Below, piece after piece: positions 1 to 7,098 of a DNA stretch of 64,000 nt; position 1 is the stretch's first letter, and every line of letters starts with the position of its first letter. The notes under the pieces are model-generated. The model saw only the letters and a list, made by a program, of their open reading frames with translations. It did not search any database and was not told the origin of the DNA. Origin of the DNA: Bacteroidales bacterium UBA4293 (GTDB lineage Bacteria > Bacteroidota > Bacteroidia > Bacteroidales > Bacteroidaceae); the NCBI GenBank assembly GCA_002395835.1, contig DGVD01000018.1, forward strand, positions 186,001 through 250,000. The letters are read 5' to 3'. The position numbers and the translations under genes are program-made.

Positions 1-1264
1 GAGGTTTTCCTGCTTTCAAATCCACCTGAATTCCATCGATAATTACGATTGCATTATCTACCAACATACCCATGGCCAAAATGAAGGAGCCCAAAGAAAC
101 ACGTTGCAAGCTTCCATCCATCATTCCTAATACAAGGAATGAGCCCATCACGATGACTAACAGACAAATGCCAATAATCATACCACTTTTGAATCCCATG
201 AAGAACATCAAAAGTAACACCACGATGATAACAGATTCCGCCAAGTTAACCAAGAACACATTTAAGGCACTATTTACACGTTCAGGCTGAAAGAATATCT
301 TATGATACTCCACGCCTGCAGGTAAACGATCTTCATGAATTTCATCCAAAAGTTTCTCTACTTTCTTGCCTAGTTTTGTTATGTCAGTTCCACTTGCAGC
401 AGCAATGGAAATACCCAACGCAGACTCGCCATCGAATGCCAATTCATTTCGAGTGGGTTCTTCATACGACTTCTCAATAAATGCAATATCTTTCAAACGA
501 AGTTGGTCGTCCTCATGTCCTTGAATAATGAGGTTTCCAATATCTTCTACCGAACGATACCTATCATCAACTGAAACACGAATACGCTGATTACCGCTAT
601 TATAATATCCACTATAGATAGTTTCATTTTGACCATTAAGGGTGTTCAACACCTCCAAAGGAAGAACACTCAGATTTCCCATTTTGGCCTGATCCAGACA
701 AACATTGATACATTCGGAACGCTTTCCATAAATATCTACACGAGCGATTCCCGAAATACCCATTATTTCACGCTTTATTAATTCTGCATATTCAGAAAGC
801 TCACGGTCATCCAACCCATCTCCAGTAAGAGCATAGAACATACCGAACACGTTGCCAAAATCATCACGGACGACAGGTGTTGTAGCACCAGCAGGAAGAG
901 AAGCCTGAGCATTAATTACTTTCCTTCTAACTAAATCCCACTCATCTTCGACCTTATCATCAGGTACTGTCTTTCGTAATTCTACAGAAATTAGGCTTAA
1001 ATCATTGAAGCTATAACTTGTTACATTCATAACATCGTCTACAGTACGGATGTTTTTCTCCAGTATATCAGTCACTTCCAATTCCACCTGATAGGCCGAT
1101 GCACCAGGATAGGTAGTGACTACTAGAGCTTGCTTCACTTTGATTTCAGGGTCTTCCAACTTACTCATTCCATAATAGGAATAAATACCGCCCACAATCA
1201 GAGCCGCAACCAAAAAGTAAACAAGTTTCTTGTTATCAAAAGCCCATTTACCAAAATCTATCAT
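1..1264 (-). CDS. RND efflux transporter, inner-membrane pump subunit (partial, N-terminal ~421 codons)
   Basis: The reading frame starts with ATG at 1264 and runs off the left window edge, so only about the first 40% of a usual ~1,000-residue pump is present. The start MIDFGKWAFDNKKLVYFLVA leads into the first membrane helix, followed by porter-domain sequence (KLEDPEIKVKQALVVTTYPGAS). At the window edge comes the helix-4 motif GMLVDNAIVI, where AcrB has the proton-relay pair Asp-Asp; here it is Asp-Asn, as in several HAE/HME pumps. The family exports drugs, dyes, bile salts or metals by proton antiport in a tripartite complex. The ATG overlaps the stop of the upstream membrane-fusion gene (ATGA), so the two are translationally coupled. 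No TolC-like gene is visible; it may lie beyond the left edge. The substrate cannot be inferred. Confidence 0.93.
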   Translation of the reverse strand, partial: MIDFGKWAFDNKKLVYFLVAALIVGGIYSYYGMSKLEDPEIKVKQALVVTTYPGASAYQVELEVTDILEKNIRTVDDVMNVTSYSFNDLSLISVELRKTVPDDKVEDEWDLVRRKVINAQASLPAGATTPVVRDDFGNVFGMFYALTGDGLDDRELSEYAELIKREIMGISGIARVDIYGKRSECINVCLDQAKMGNLSVLPLEVLNTLNGQNETIYSGYYNSGNQRIRVSVDDRYRSVEDIGNLIIQGHEDDQLRLKDIAFIEKSYEEPTRNELAFDGESALGISIAAASGTDITKLGKKVEKLLDEIHEDRLPAGVEYHKIFFQPERVNSALNVFLVNLAESVIIVVLLLMFFMGFKSGMIIGICLLVIVMGSFLVLGMMDGSLQRVSLGSFILAMGMLVDNAIVIIDGIQVDLKAGKP

Positions 1265-2319
1265 AATAAGCCTCCTACATTACTTGAAGTTGTAGCAGGA
1301 AGTGGCTTAACCTGCTGACCATCCTTAACATGATGCACACCTGTAGCCACAACCACATCACCAGCTTTCAAACCTGAAGTTATGGTAAAACGACCGCTGC
1401 TCAACAATAGTCCTACAGTAACCTCAGTCTTCTTCAATACATCTTTGTTTAACACATAGACAAAACACTTTCCATTCTCCGTGAAAACAGCAGTGTTCTT
1501 AACCGTAACATTATGACTATCCTCATGCGTTCTTATAGAGACCATAGTAGACATCCCCGCTACAGGTTTCTTTCCTTCCAAGTCTGCTAATTTAAATCGC
1601 ATAGTGTAAAGCTGATTAGCATTAGCCTTCTGGTTCACACTTATGAGGGTCAAAGGAAAAACCTCACCTGGAAAAACATCGAAAGTACAACTAAACGATT
1701 GCATTTTGTCACGTAGCATATAAGTAGATGCGGGAACATTTATTTCCACCTCAGGAGCATCCTTATTGATCATAGAAATAACTGGCATGCCTGCTCCTAC
1801 TGTTTCATGCTCTTCAAAAAGGCGTTTTTCCACATAACCACTGAATGGGGCATAAATTTTCGTATCTGCCAACTGATTCTTATGGTTCTCATATTTTGCG
1901 GTAATTTGCTGAAGACCATATTGAGCTTTATCATAATTATTCTCTGTAGTAGAATTATCCTTATACAAAGCAATGATACGTTCAGCTTCAGCCTTAACTT
2001 GTTTATATTCAGCCTCGGTAGCTTTAAGTTGGGTCCGATAATCACGAGAATCTAATTCCGCTAGCAACTGACCTTTGTGCACATATGAGCCTTGATTCGC
2101 ATAAAATTTTAGAATAGTGCCCGGCACTCGAAATGCTATATTTGCATCCTCAGCAGCCTCAACTTTTCCTGGGACTAAAATGCCACCTTCACTGCCATAA
2201 TCAAGCACAACATCAGTTTTCACAAATTGAACCATGTTAGTCGCTTTTTTCTCTTGTTTACAACCTACAAAAGAGAATAATGCAACTAAACTAAATAAAA
2301 AAAATTGTTTCTTTGACAT
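1261..2319 (-). CDS. RND efflux periplasmic adaptor (membrane fusion protein), lipoprotein
   Basis: 352 residues, HlyD/AcrA-type adaptor. The N-terminus MSKKQFFLFSLVALFSFVGC is a lipoprotein signal with Cys in a VGC lipobox, so the protein is probably anchored in the inner membrane facing the periplasm. Order of domains: beta-barrel strand and lipoyl half (IAFRVPGTILKFYANQGSYV, residues ~45-70), alpha-hairpin with EYKQVKAEAERI (~75-140), second lipoyl half (IYAPFSGYVEKRLFEEHETV), then a barrel and membrane-proximal domain ending near KDGQQVKPLPA. It bridges the inner-membrane pump to an outer-membrane channel. It is the first gene of the pump operon and overlaps it by ATGA. I see no clean TAnnTTTG promoter just upstream. 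Confidence 0.93.
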   Translation of the reverse strand: MSKKQFFLFSLVALFSFVGCKQEKKATNMVQFVKTDVVLDYGSEGGILVPGKVEAAEDANIAFRVPGTILKFYANQGSYVHKGQLLAELDSRDYRTQLKATEAEYKQVKAEAERIIALYKDNSTTENNYDKAQYGLQQITAKYENHKNQLADTKIYAPFSGYVEKRLFEEHETVGAGMPVISMINKDAPEVEINVPASTYMLRDKMQSFSCTFDVFPGEVFPLTLISVNQKANANQLYTMRFKLADLEGKKPVAGMSTMVSIRTHEDSHNVTVKNTAVFTENGKCFVYVLNKDVLKKTEVTVGLLLSSGRFTITSGLKAGDVVVATGVHHVKDGQQVKPLPATTSSNVGGLL

Positions 2320-2419
2320 GTTCTTTTATTTTATTATTTGCAGTTGCAAATATCTATCAAAAAAATGTAACGTGAAAGCCCTTTTCGAACTGAAATATGT
2401 TCAATTAGTCGAAAATAAA

Positions 2420-2449
2420 GAAAGGACCGACTTCACAGCCAGTCCTTTC
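2420..2449 (-). terminator. Stem-loop, probable terminator of the SPOR lipoprotein gene
   Basis: GAAAGGAC (2420-2427) pairs with GTCCTTTC (2442-2449). Read on the minus strand it is followed by a T-rich tract. It lies about 40 bp past the stop of the SPOR gene and before the start of the efflux operon. Confidence 0.65.
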
Positions 2450-2490
2450 CCCTAAGAAATATAATTTTCTTACTTACCAAAAAGAAATTA

Positions 2491-2997
2491 TCAATATGTT
2501 CTATAAAGCAACCATGAACCTGGGAATTCACCCATCAACTGATCGCGTCTTTGTGCTGCAGATACTTTGTCTGCATAAGAAGCAGCAATAACACGGTACA
2601 TGAGTCCTTTATCAGTATTTGCGCTAACTACCATAGAATTGAAGCCACGATCTGCTAAACGTTGTTGTAAACCACGTGCATTTGCCTCCAAGCTAAAACT
2701 ACCAACTACTACGCTATAATCCTTCAAATCACCAGATCCAACCAAGGTTACATGCTCTGAACGAACGCTAACATTGCTAGCATCGTAGGTATTTGTTGAT
2801 GAAGTTACAGGAGTGGTCGTAACCACTGGAGTGGAAACAACTGGAGTAACTGTAACAGGAGCTGAACTTTCAGCAGTAACAGCTTCCTGAGCTTTTGCTT
2901 TCTCATACGCTTTACGATATGCACTTTCATTAGATTTACAAGAAGTGAATCCAAGTGCCAGGCATAGGCCCATTCCTAAAACTAAAAACTTTTTCAT
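2491..2997 (-). CDS. SPOR-domain lipoprotein
   Basis: 168 residues. MKKFLVLGMGLCLALGFTSC is a lipoprotein signal (TSC lipobox). A low-complexity Thr/Val/Pro linker follows (residues ~40-75). The C-terminal ~75 residues form a SPOR domain (YSVVVGSFSLEANARGLQQR ... MYRVIAASYADKVSAAQRRD). SPOR domains bind denuded peptidoglycan at division sites, so this is a periplasmic cell-wall or division accessory protein; the precise role is not known. It is transcribed downstream of the HU-like gene with a 26-bp gap, so the two may be co-transcribed. Confidence 0.9.
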   Translation of the reverse strand: MKKFLVLGMGLCLALGFTSCKSNESAYRKAYEKAKAQEAVTAESSAPVTVTPVVSTPVVTTTPVTSSTNTYDASNVSVRSEHVTLVGSGDLKDYSVVVGSFSLEANARGLQQRLADRGFNSMVVSANTDKGLMYRVIAASYADKVSAAQRRDQLMGEFPGSWLLYRTY

Positions 2998-3023
2998 TTT
3001 ATTTATAATTAAAATTAATAATC

Positions 3024-3422
3024 TTATATATTCTTTTTAGTACTTATACGTTCAAACTCAGAATTTTTCATGCATTTTTTCATTCTTACTGAAGGGCGGA
3101 AATGAATAGCTTTCACCCTGACGGACTGAGAGCGAATATCATCGGGTGATTCCACTGTTTCCGACTCTGCAGAAAGTGAAAACGTCCCCAAATCATCAAT
3201 ACATACATTGTAACCAGCCTTCAACTTTTGACTTACAGATGAAATAAGAGCTTCTATAGCCGCCTTCATATCTGCAGTTGTCAAAGTGCACCCTGCCGAA
3301 ATCTCTTCACAGAGTTCAGCTGTATCAATAGTACCCCTAGTAACAATCTGTGCATAGTAACCTGTTTTTGGAGTGCTACTAATATTGTCCTTTAAGGGGG
3401 TCAATCGGTATGGTATACTCAT
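3024..3422 (-). CDS. HU-like DNA-binding protein, Bacteroidetes long form
   Basis: 132 residues. It matches the Bacteroidales HU-type family in which the HU fold follows an N-terminal strand: YAQIVTRGTIDTAELCEEIS, then TTADMKAAIEALISSVSQKL and GYNVCIDDLGTFSLSAES; the segment VKAIHFRPSVRMKKCM replaces the classical HU arm. It probably acts as a nucleoid-associated or sequence-tolerant DNA-binding protein. ATG at 3422 is the only reasonable start. Two matches to TAnnTTTG lie upstream inside a 22-bp repeat array, which could be a target for autoregulation (inference). Confidence 0.88.
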   Translation of the reverse strand: MSIPYRLTPLKDNISSTPKTGYYAQIVTRGTIDTAELCEEISAGCTLTTADMKAAIEALISSVSQKLKAGYNVCIDDLGTFSLSAESETVESPDDIRSQSVRVKAIHFRPSVRMKKCMKNSEFERISTKKNI

Positions 3423-3465
3423 CTTTCTTAATTAATTATAAGAACTAAATGTTTTTTCAATGAAT

Positions 3466-3553
3466 TCTAGACCAAAATTAAAAAAAGTCTAGAGCTAAAT
3501 GAAAAAGAATCTAGTGCAAAGATAAAAAAAGTCTAGAAGTTTATTTCAATTAG
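3466..3553. repeat. Four-unit 22-bp tandem repeat (TCTAG plus A-tract)
   Basis: TCTAG occurs at 3466, 3488, 3510 and 3532, exactly 22 bp apart. Each of the first three units continues with a C/G-poor stretch ending in an A-tract of 5-7 bases and a G or A. The fourth unit keeps only TCTAGA. The array sits 44-131 bp upstream of the HU-like start and about 120 bp upstream of the YtxH gene. Two minus-strand TAnnTTTG boxes (3473-3480 and 3517-3524) lie inside units 1 and 3. Confidence 0.8.
3517..3524 (-). promoter_or_regulatory. Candidate -7 box (TATCTTTG) for the HU-like gene
   Basis: TATCTTTG on the minus strand matches the Bacteroidetes -7 consensus TAnnTTTG. A weak -33 (ATTG, 3547-3550) lies 22 bp upstream. 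A second -7 match (TAATTTTG, 3473-3480) is closer to the gene but has no -33 at the usual distance. Either could be used. Confidence 0.45.
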
Positions 3554-3639
3554 GTACTTAAAAAACGTTAAATTGCATAAAATGACCCTATTTTCATTAA
3601 AATTGGTTTTGAAAAGGATGAGATTAGGAAATAAATTAG

Positions 3640-3647
3640 TACTTTTG
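3640..3647 (+). promoter_or_regulatory. Candidate -7 box (TACTTTTG) for the YtxH operon
   Basis: TACTTTTG matches TAnnTTTG and lies 26 bp before the YtxH ATG. A TTTG at 3608-3611 is 28 bp upstream, longer than the usual 19-21 bp spacing, so the -33 assignment is doubtful. Confidence 0.5.
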
Positions 3648-3673
3648 CCTTAAACCAATAAAAAGTAACGAAA

Positions 3674-3910
3674 ATGAAAAATTTAAGTGTATTAGCTGCA
3701 TTTCTAGGTGGCGCAGTCGCTGGAGCAGCAATTGGAATTCTTTTTGCACCAGAAAAGGGTGATGATACTCGTGCTAAAATCGCTGAAGCTGTTAAAAAAA
3801 GTGGAGCTAAACTAAACAAAGAAGAATTTGACAAATTGGTAGACAGCATCCAGGCAAAGTTTATGAAGGGCAAGTCTGTTGCTGAAGAAGCTGTATCAAT
3901 TGATGACTAA
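3674..3910 (+). CDS. YtxH domain-containing small envelope protein
   Basis: 78 residues. It has a hydrophobic glycine-rich N-terminal helix (LSVLAAFLGGAVAGAAIGIL) followed by FAPEKGDDTR, the hallmark of YtxH proteins (general-stress, membrane-associated), and a charged amphipathic tail. The stop overlaps the next ATG (TAATG at 3908-3912), implying coupling with the downstream membrane protein. Probably a small inner-membrane or envelope stress protein; biochemical role unknown. Confidence 0.85.
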   Translation: MKNLSVLAAFLGGAVAGAAIGILFAPEKGDDTRAKIAEAVKKSGAKLNKEEFDKLVDSIQAKFMKGKSVAEEAVSIDD

Positions 3911-4311
3911 TGCTCTCTAGCGAAAAAAACATCAATAGCCTAACTGACTTATTCACAGATGTGAAGGAGTATTTTCTTCTTCAAAAAGAATATGTCACCT
4001 TAGATGTGGTAGAAAAACTCACCATTTTACTTTCTGCCATAGCTCTAGGGTTTGTACTCATGTGTTTAGGTTTACTGGTTCTCTTCTACCTATCTTTCAC
4101 TTTAATCTATATGATTTCCCCGGCAGTTGGCGGACCAACTGTGGCTTTTGCTATCATGACATGCATCCATTTGGTCATTGCTGCCATCATTTATGTCAAT
4201 CGCCAGAAATTAGTCATAGCCCCAATAACTAAAGGTGTAGCTAGCATATTGATTGGTGATGATAATAATAATTCAAAAATTGAAAATATAGAGAATGAAA
4301 CTGGTTCCTGA
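3910..4311 (+). CDS. Phage-holin-family-like (superfamily III) membrane protein
   Basis: 133 residues. After a cytoplasmic N-terminus (KEYFLLQKEYVTLDVVEKLT) there are two long hydrophobic segments (~residues 38-65 and 75-97). This topology and the YtxH neighbour match the chromosomal 'phage holin family protein' group common in Bacteroidetes, which is unlikely to be a true lysis protein. Start ATG overlaps the YtxH stop; its 3' end overlaps the next gene by 17 bp. Probably an envelope or stress function. Confidence 0.75.
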   Translation: MLSSEKNINSLTDLFTDVKEYFLLQKEYVTLDVVEKLTILLSAIALGFVLMCLGLLVLFYLSFTLIYMISPAVGGPTVAFAIMTCIHLVIAAIIYVNRQKLVIAPITKGVASILIGDDNNNSKIENIENETGS

Positions 4312-4552
4312 GAAAGAAAAGGGAATTACGCTGGAAGATATTCGACTAAGAAAGTTAGCAATAAAAAAGCAGTTGAGCCAGCGAAAAGGAAACATGGTGA
4401 ACAAGACTCAATCCTTGTTCACTCCTGCTCGTGATGTAACCAAATGGGACAGAACTTTAAGCCTTATAAGTAATAGCATTGCAGTTTATGATGGGCTATT
4501 GCTGGGATTACGTTTGATGACGCGTTTCAAAGGATTCTTCCGAAGAAGATAA
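4295..4552 (+). CDS. Small conserved-context protein of unknown function
   Basis: 85 residues, rich in Lys/Arg, with no convincing signal peptide. There is a weakly hydrophobic stretch near the C-terminus (VYDGLLLGLRLMTRFKGFF) that could be amphipathic or membrane-associated. It overlaps the holin-like gene by 17 bp and is the last gene of the YtxH operon, followed by a strong terminator. The small size and position suggest a partner of the two upstream envelope proteins; I do not recognise the family. Confidence 0.65.
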   Translation: MKLVPEKEKGITLEDIRLRKLAIKKQLSQRKGNMVNKTQSLFTPARDVTKWDRTLSLISNSIAVYDGLLLGLRLMTRFKGFFRRR

Positions 4553-4571
4553 ACCTAAAGACTAAAAACAT

Positions 4572-4608
4572 AAAAAAACCTGTAAGCCGATGGCTTACAG
4601 GTTTTTTT
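4572..4608. terminator. Strong bidirectional intrinsic terminator
   Basis: CCTGTAAGCC (4579-4588) pairs perfectly with GGCTTACAGG (4592-4601) around a 3-base loop. It is flanked by an A-run on the left and a T-run on the right, so it works in both directions. It separates the convergent YtxH operon and ilvC. Confidence 0.93.
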
Positions 4609-4618
4609 ACTATTTGTA

Positions 4619-5662
4619 TTAATTGTTTTCAGGACGAAGTTTACGCACCACCTCTGCTGTACGCCACATTTCACTATCATGCAATGCAGCTAATTCCTTC
4701 TGGAGACCTATACGATAATCGGGCTTAGAATTAGCATCAATTGAAATTTGAGCCTCATGACCAGATTTAACAGACTGATACAGCTTCTGAACAACTGGCT
4801 TTATTGCATCATGGAACGGGCCCATCCAATCCAATGCACCACGCTGTGCTGTTGTTGAACAGTTAGCATACATCCAGTCCATTCCTTTCTCGGCAAACAA
4901 AGGCATCAAAGATTGAGTTAATTCTTCAACCGTTTCATTGAATGCCTCTGAAGGGGTATGTCCATTTTCACGGAGGACTTCATATTGCGCTGAAAGCAAA
5001 CCCTGAATAGCGCCCATCAAAGAACCACGTTCACCAGTCAAATCTGAAGTTGCCTCACGCTGGAAAGTAGTCTCGAACAAATAACCAGATCCGATTCCGA
5101 TACCCAATGCTAATGTCCGCTCCAATGCATTACCTGTAGCGTCCTGATATACTGCATATGAAGAGTTCAATCCACGACCTTCAAGGAACATTGTACGAAG
5201 TGAAGTTCCTGAACCCTTTGGCGCAACCATAATCACATCTATATCTTTCTGAGGGACACAACCCGTGCGGTCACTCCAAGTAATTGCGAAACCGTGAGAA
5301 AAATACAGAGCATTACCTGGCTGCAAGCATTTCTGTAAAGTAGGCCAAACACTCATTACTGCTGCATCTGAAAGCAGACACATTACAATAGTACCCTTCG
5401 TAGCGGCTTCCTCAATAGAAAATAGAGTCTCACCTGGGACCCAGCCGTCACCAATGGCCTTCTCAAAAGTCTTACCTTGACGCTGACCTACGATTACGTT
5501 GAAACCATTATCTCGAAGGTTACAAGCTTGACCTGGTCCTTGAACACCATAGCCTATAACAGCAATAGTTTCATTTTTCAAGACTTCTCTAGCTTTTTCC
5601 AAAGGGAACTCCTCACGTGTCATAACTTCTTCGATGACACCTCCAAAATTCATTTTTGCCAT
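4619..5662 (-). CDS. ilvC: Ketol-acid reductoisomerase
   Basis: 347 residues. Converts acetolactate or acetohydroxybutyrate to the dihydroxy acid with NAD(P)H and Mg2+, the second step of Val/Leu/Ile synthesis. The Rossmann motif is IAVIGYGVQGPGQACNLRDN (residues ~32-51), followed by cofactor loop VGQRQGKTF. The metal-binding C-terminal knot domain includes FQREATSDLTGERGSLMGAI with the conserved acidic residues. Length fits the short class I enzymes. It is the last gene of the ilv operon, followed by the terminator at 4572-4608, and starts 18 bp after the thioesterase stop. Confidence 0.97.
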   Translation of the reverse strand: MAKMNFGGVIEEVMTREEFPLEKAREVLKNETIAVIGYGVQGPGQACNLRDNGFNVIVGQRQGKTFEKAIGDGWVPGETLFSIEEAATKGTIVMCLLSDAAVMSVWPTLQKCLQPGNALYFSHGFAITWSDRTGCVPQKDIDVIMVAPKGSGTSLRTMFLEGRGLNSSYAVYQDATGNALERTLALGIGIGSGYLFETTFQREATSDLTGERGSLMGAIQGLLSAQYEVLRENGHTPSEAFNETVEELTQSLMPLFAEKGMDWMYANCSTTAQRGALDWMGPFHDAIKPVVQKLYQSVKSGHEAQISIDANSKPDYRIGLQKELAALHDSEMWRTAEVVRKLRPENN

Positions 5663-5680
5663 TTTATTAGTTATTTTATA

Positions 5681-6433
5681 TCATTTAAAAAATATCTTAC
5701 TTTTAACACAAACCTCTTCTTTCTCACCTACCATCCTACGAATTTCTAAATCAAAAGAGTCCTGGTTTGTTTCTTCTTGGTAGATCCTCAGCTCATCACC
5801 ATAATAGCTTTCAGCGCTATAGGCCATCTCAAACCTTTTCAATGCATGATTCTTTAAATAATCTAAAGAGAAAAGATCCATAATATGTTCTATGTAACGG
5901 ATACTATTAACATGCCCATTAATATCAATATCACTATATTTTGACTTGAAGACTGAAACAGGCTCAGTTTGGGTTACCTTAATCCTTCCTGGTCTTTCAA
6001 TAGGACAATCTAATTCATCTGTACAATATTCTACTATAGAACCACCATGCAATTGAAACAAATCCGCTGGTTTTCTTGTTTTCATATCAATCATGGCCCA
6101 TATACTTCGAGCATAACCAATAGGAGAACCATCTTTACTGCAAATTCTGAAATTTCGGTTAGTGAACAAACGATAAACACTTTCCACCCATGTATCTATA
6201 GTGAATTGTTCATATTGATAAGGCATTTCTGTCATTTCAATAGCCAAACGGGAAAGGACCCAAGTATATTTACTTTCATTCAATTCGGCCATGCCAAAAC
6301 CTCTGGAAGCGGCATGAACACCAGCACAATTCAGTAAATGATTTCCCAAAACGCCCATGGTCAAATGCCCAGAGAAATCCACATGAAAAGGCTCTGCCAT
6401 CAAAACTGTTGTCTCTACTTTGCTATTCATCAT
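5681..6433 (-). CDS. Acyl-ACP thioesterase (FatA/FatB-like, double hot-dog)
   Basis: 250 residues. Two hot-dog halves are visible: LTMGVLGNHLLNCAGVHAAS with YTWVLSRLAIEMTEMPYQYE in the first, and SKYSDIDINGHVNSIRYIEH in the second, the latter carrying the Asp-x-Asn-x-His set (DINGHVN) used for catalysis in plant-type acyl-ACP thioesterases. It hydrolyses acyl-ACP to free fatty acid in the cytoplasm. It lies inside the ilv operon between ilvN and ilvC, a location I have seen in other Bacteroidales. The link to branched-chain fatty acids made from BCAA precursors is an inference. Start is one of two adjacent ATGs (6433 or 6430). Confidence 0.88.
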   Translation of the reverse strand: MMNSKVETTVLMAEPFHVDFSGHLTMGVLGNHLLNCAGVHAASRGFGMAELNESKYTWVLSRLAIEMTEMPYQYEQFTIDTWVESVYRLFTNRNFRICSKDGSPIGYARSIWAMIDMKTRKPADLFQLHGGSIVEYCTDELDCPIERPGRIKVTQTEPVSVFKSKYSDIDINGHVNSIRYIEHIMDLFSLDYLKNHALKRFEMAYSAESYYGDELRIYQEETNQDSFDLEIRRMVGEKEEVCVKSKIFFK

Positions 6434-6444
6434 TACACAAATAA

Positions 6445-7074
6445 CTATTGCTGCTGCGTTTTTTGCAAGTCATACTTCATCATACGAACTTTAAGATATT
6501 CATCTAAAAGTTCAACACATCCTTTCGTAATACAGATTCTTCCTGTACGAGCAAACTGAAGGACACAATCACAATCCTTCAACTTTTCGTAAAGAGCTAA
6601 AATATCATCTGTCATGCCGCTTTTCTCCACAACCACATAATTAGGGTTTACCTCTACTATGCGAGCATCATGAAAACGAACTATACGAGAAACATTCTTG
6701 TTGCTTAGGACCACAGGGGTAGACAACTTGAACAATGCCGTTTCCTGAATATAGATTTCATCTTCCAGAAAATAATTTGCCTGCAGGACATCTATCTTTT
6801 TCTCTATTTGCTTGGTCAACATCTTTACCATTTCTTCCGTACAATAGCAAGATATGGTATATTTGTGAACACCAGGAGTAGAAGATGCACAAACATTCAA
6901 ACTTTCAATATTAACCTGGCGACGAGTAAACACAGCCGTAATCTGATTTAGCAAACCTGCAATATTCTCAGAATAAATAATCAGGGTATACATCCGAATA
7001 CCACAATCATTCTGGTCATTACATTTTCCACAAGTATCACAAGTGCCACACTGGCTCCCATCATTCTTCTTCAT
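6445..7074 (-). CDS. ilvN: Acetolactate synthase small (regulatory) subunit with Cys-rich N-terminus
   Basis: 209 residues from ATG 7074; an upstream in-frame TTG at 7092 is less likely. The ACT domain is clear (YTLIIYSENIAGLLNQITAV, FTRRQVNIESLNVCASS) and is followed by the C-terminal regulatory domain. It binds valine and controls the catalytic subunit encoded just upstream (24-bp gap). Odd feature: before the ACT domain there is a short extension with Cys spacing C-x2-C-x2-C-x2-C-x5-C (CGTCDTCGKCNDQNDCG) that is not part of the usual family and could bind a metal or be redox-active. Confidence 0.95.
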   Translation of the reverse strand: MKKNDGSQCGTCDTCGKCNDQNDCGIRMYTLIIYSENIAGLLNQITAVFTRRQVNIESLNVCASSTPGVHKYTISCYCTEEMVKMLTKQIEKKIDVLQANYFLEDEIYIQETALFKLSTPVVLSNKNVSRIVRFHDARIVEVNPNYVVVEKSGMTDDILALYEKLKDCDCVLQFARTGRICITKGCVELLDEYLKVRMMKYDLQKTQQQ

Positions 7075-7098
7075 TCTATTTATCTTAAACAAAGGACA

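Noticed and set aside
2234..2455. Small plus-strand frame upstream of the efflux adaptor
   Set aside because: It is antisense to the adaptor gene's start and runs through a terminator hairpin, with no promoter or recognisable protein features.
3910..4311. Prophage remnant (holin)
   Set aside because: No other phage genes are near; the gene is in an operon with YtxH, a common chromosomal arrangement in this phylum.
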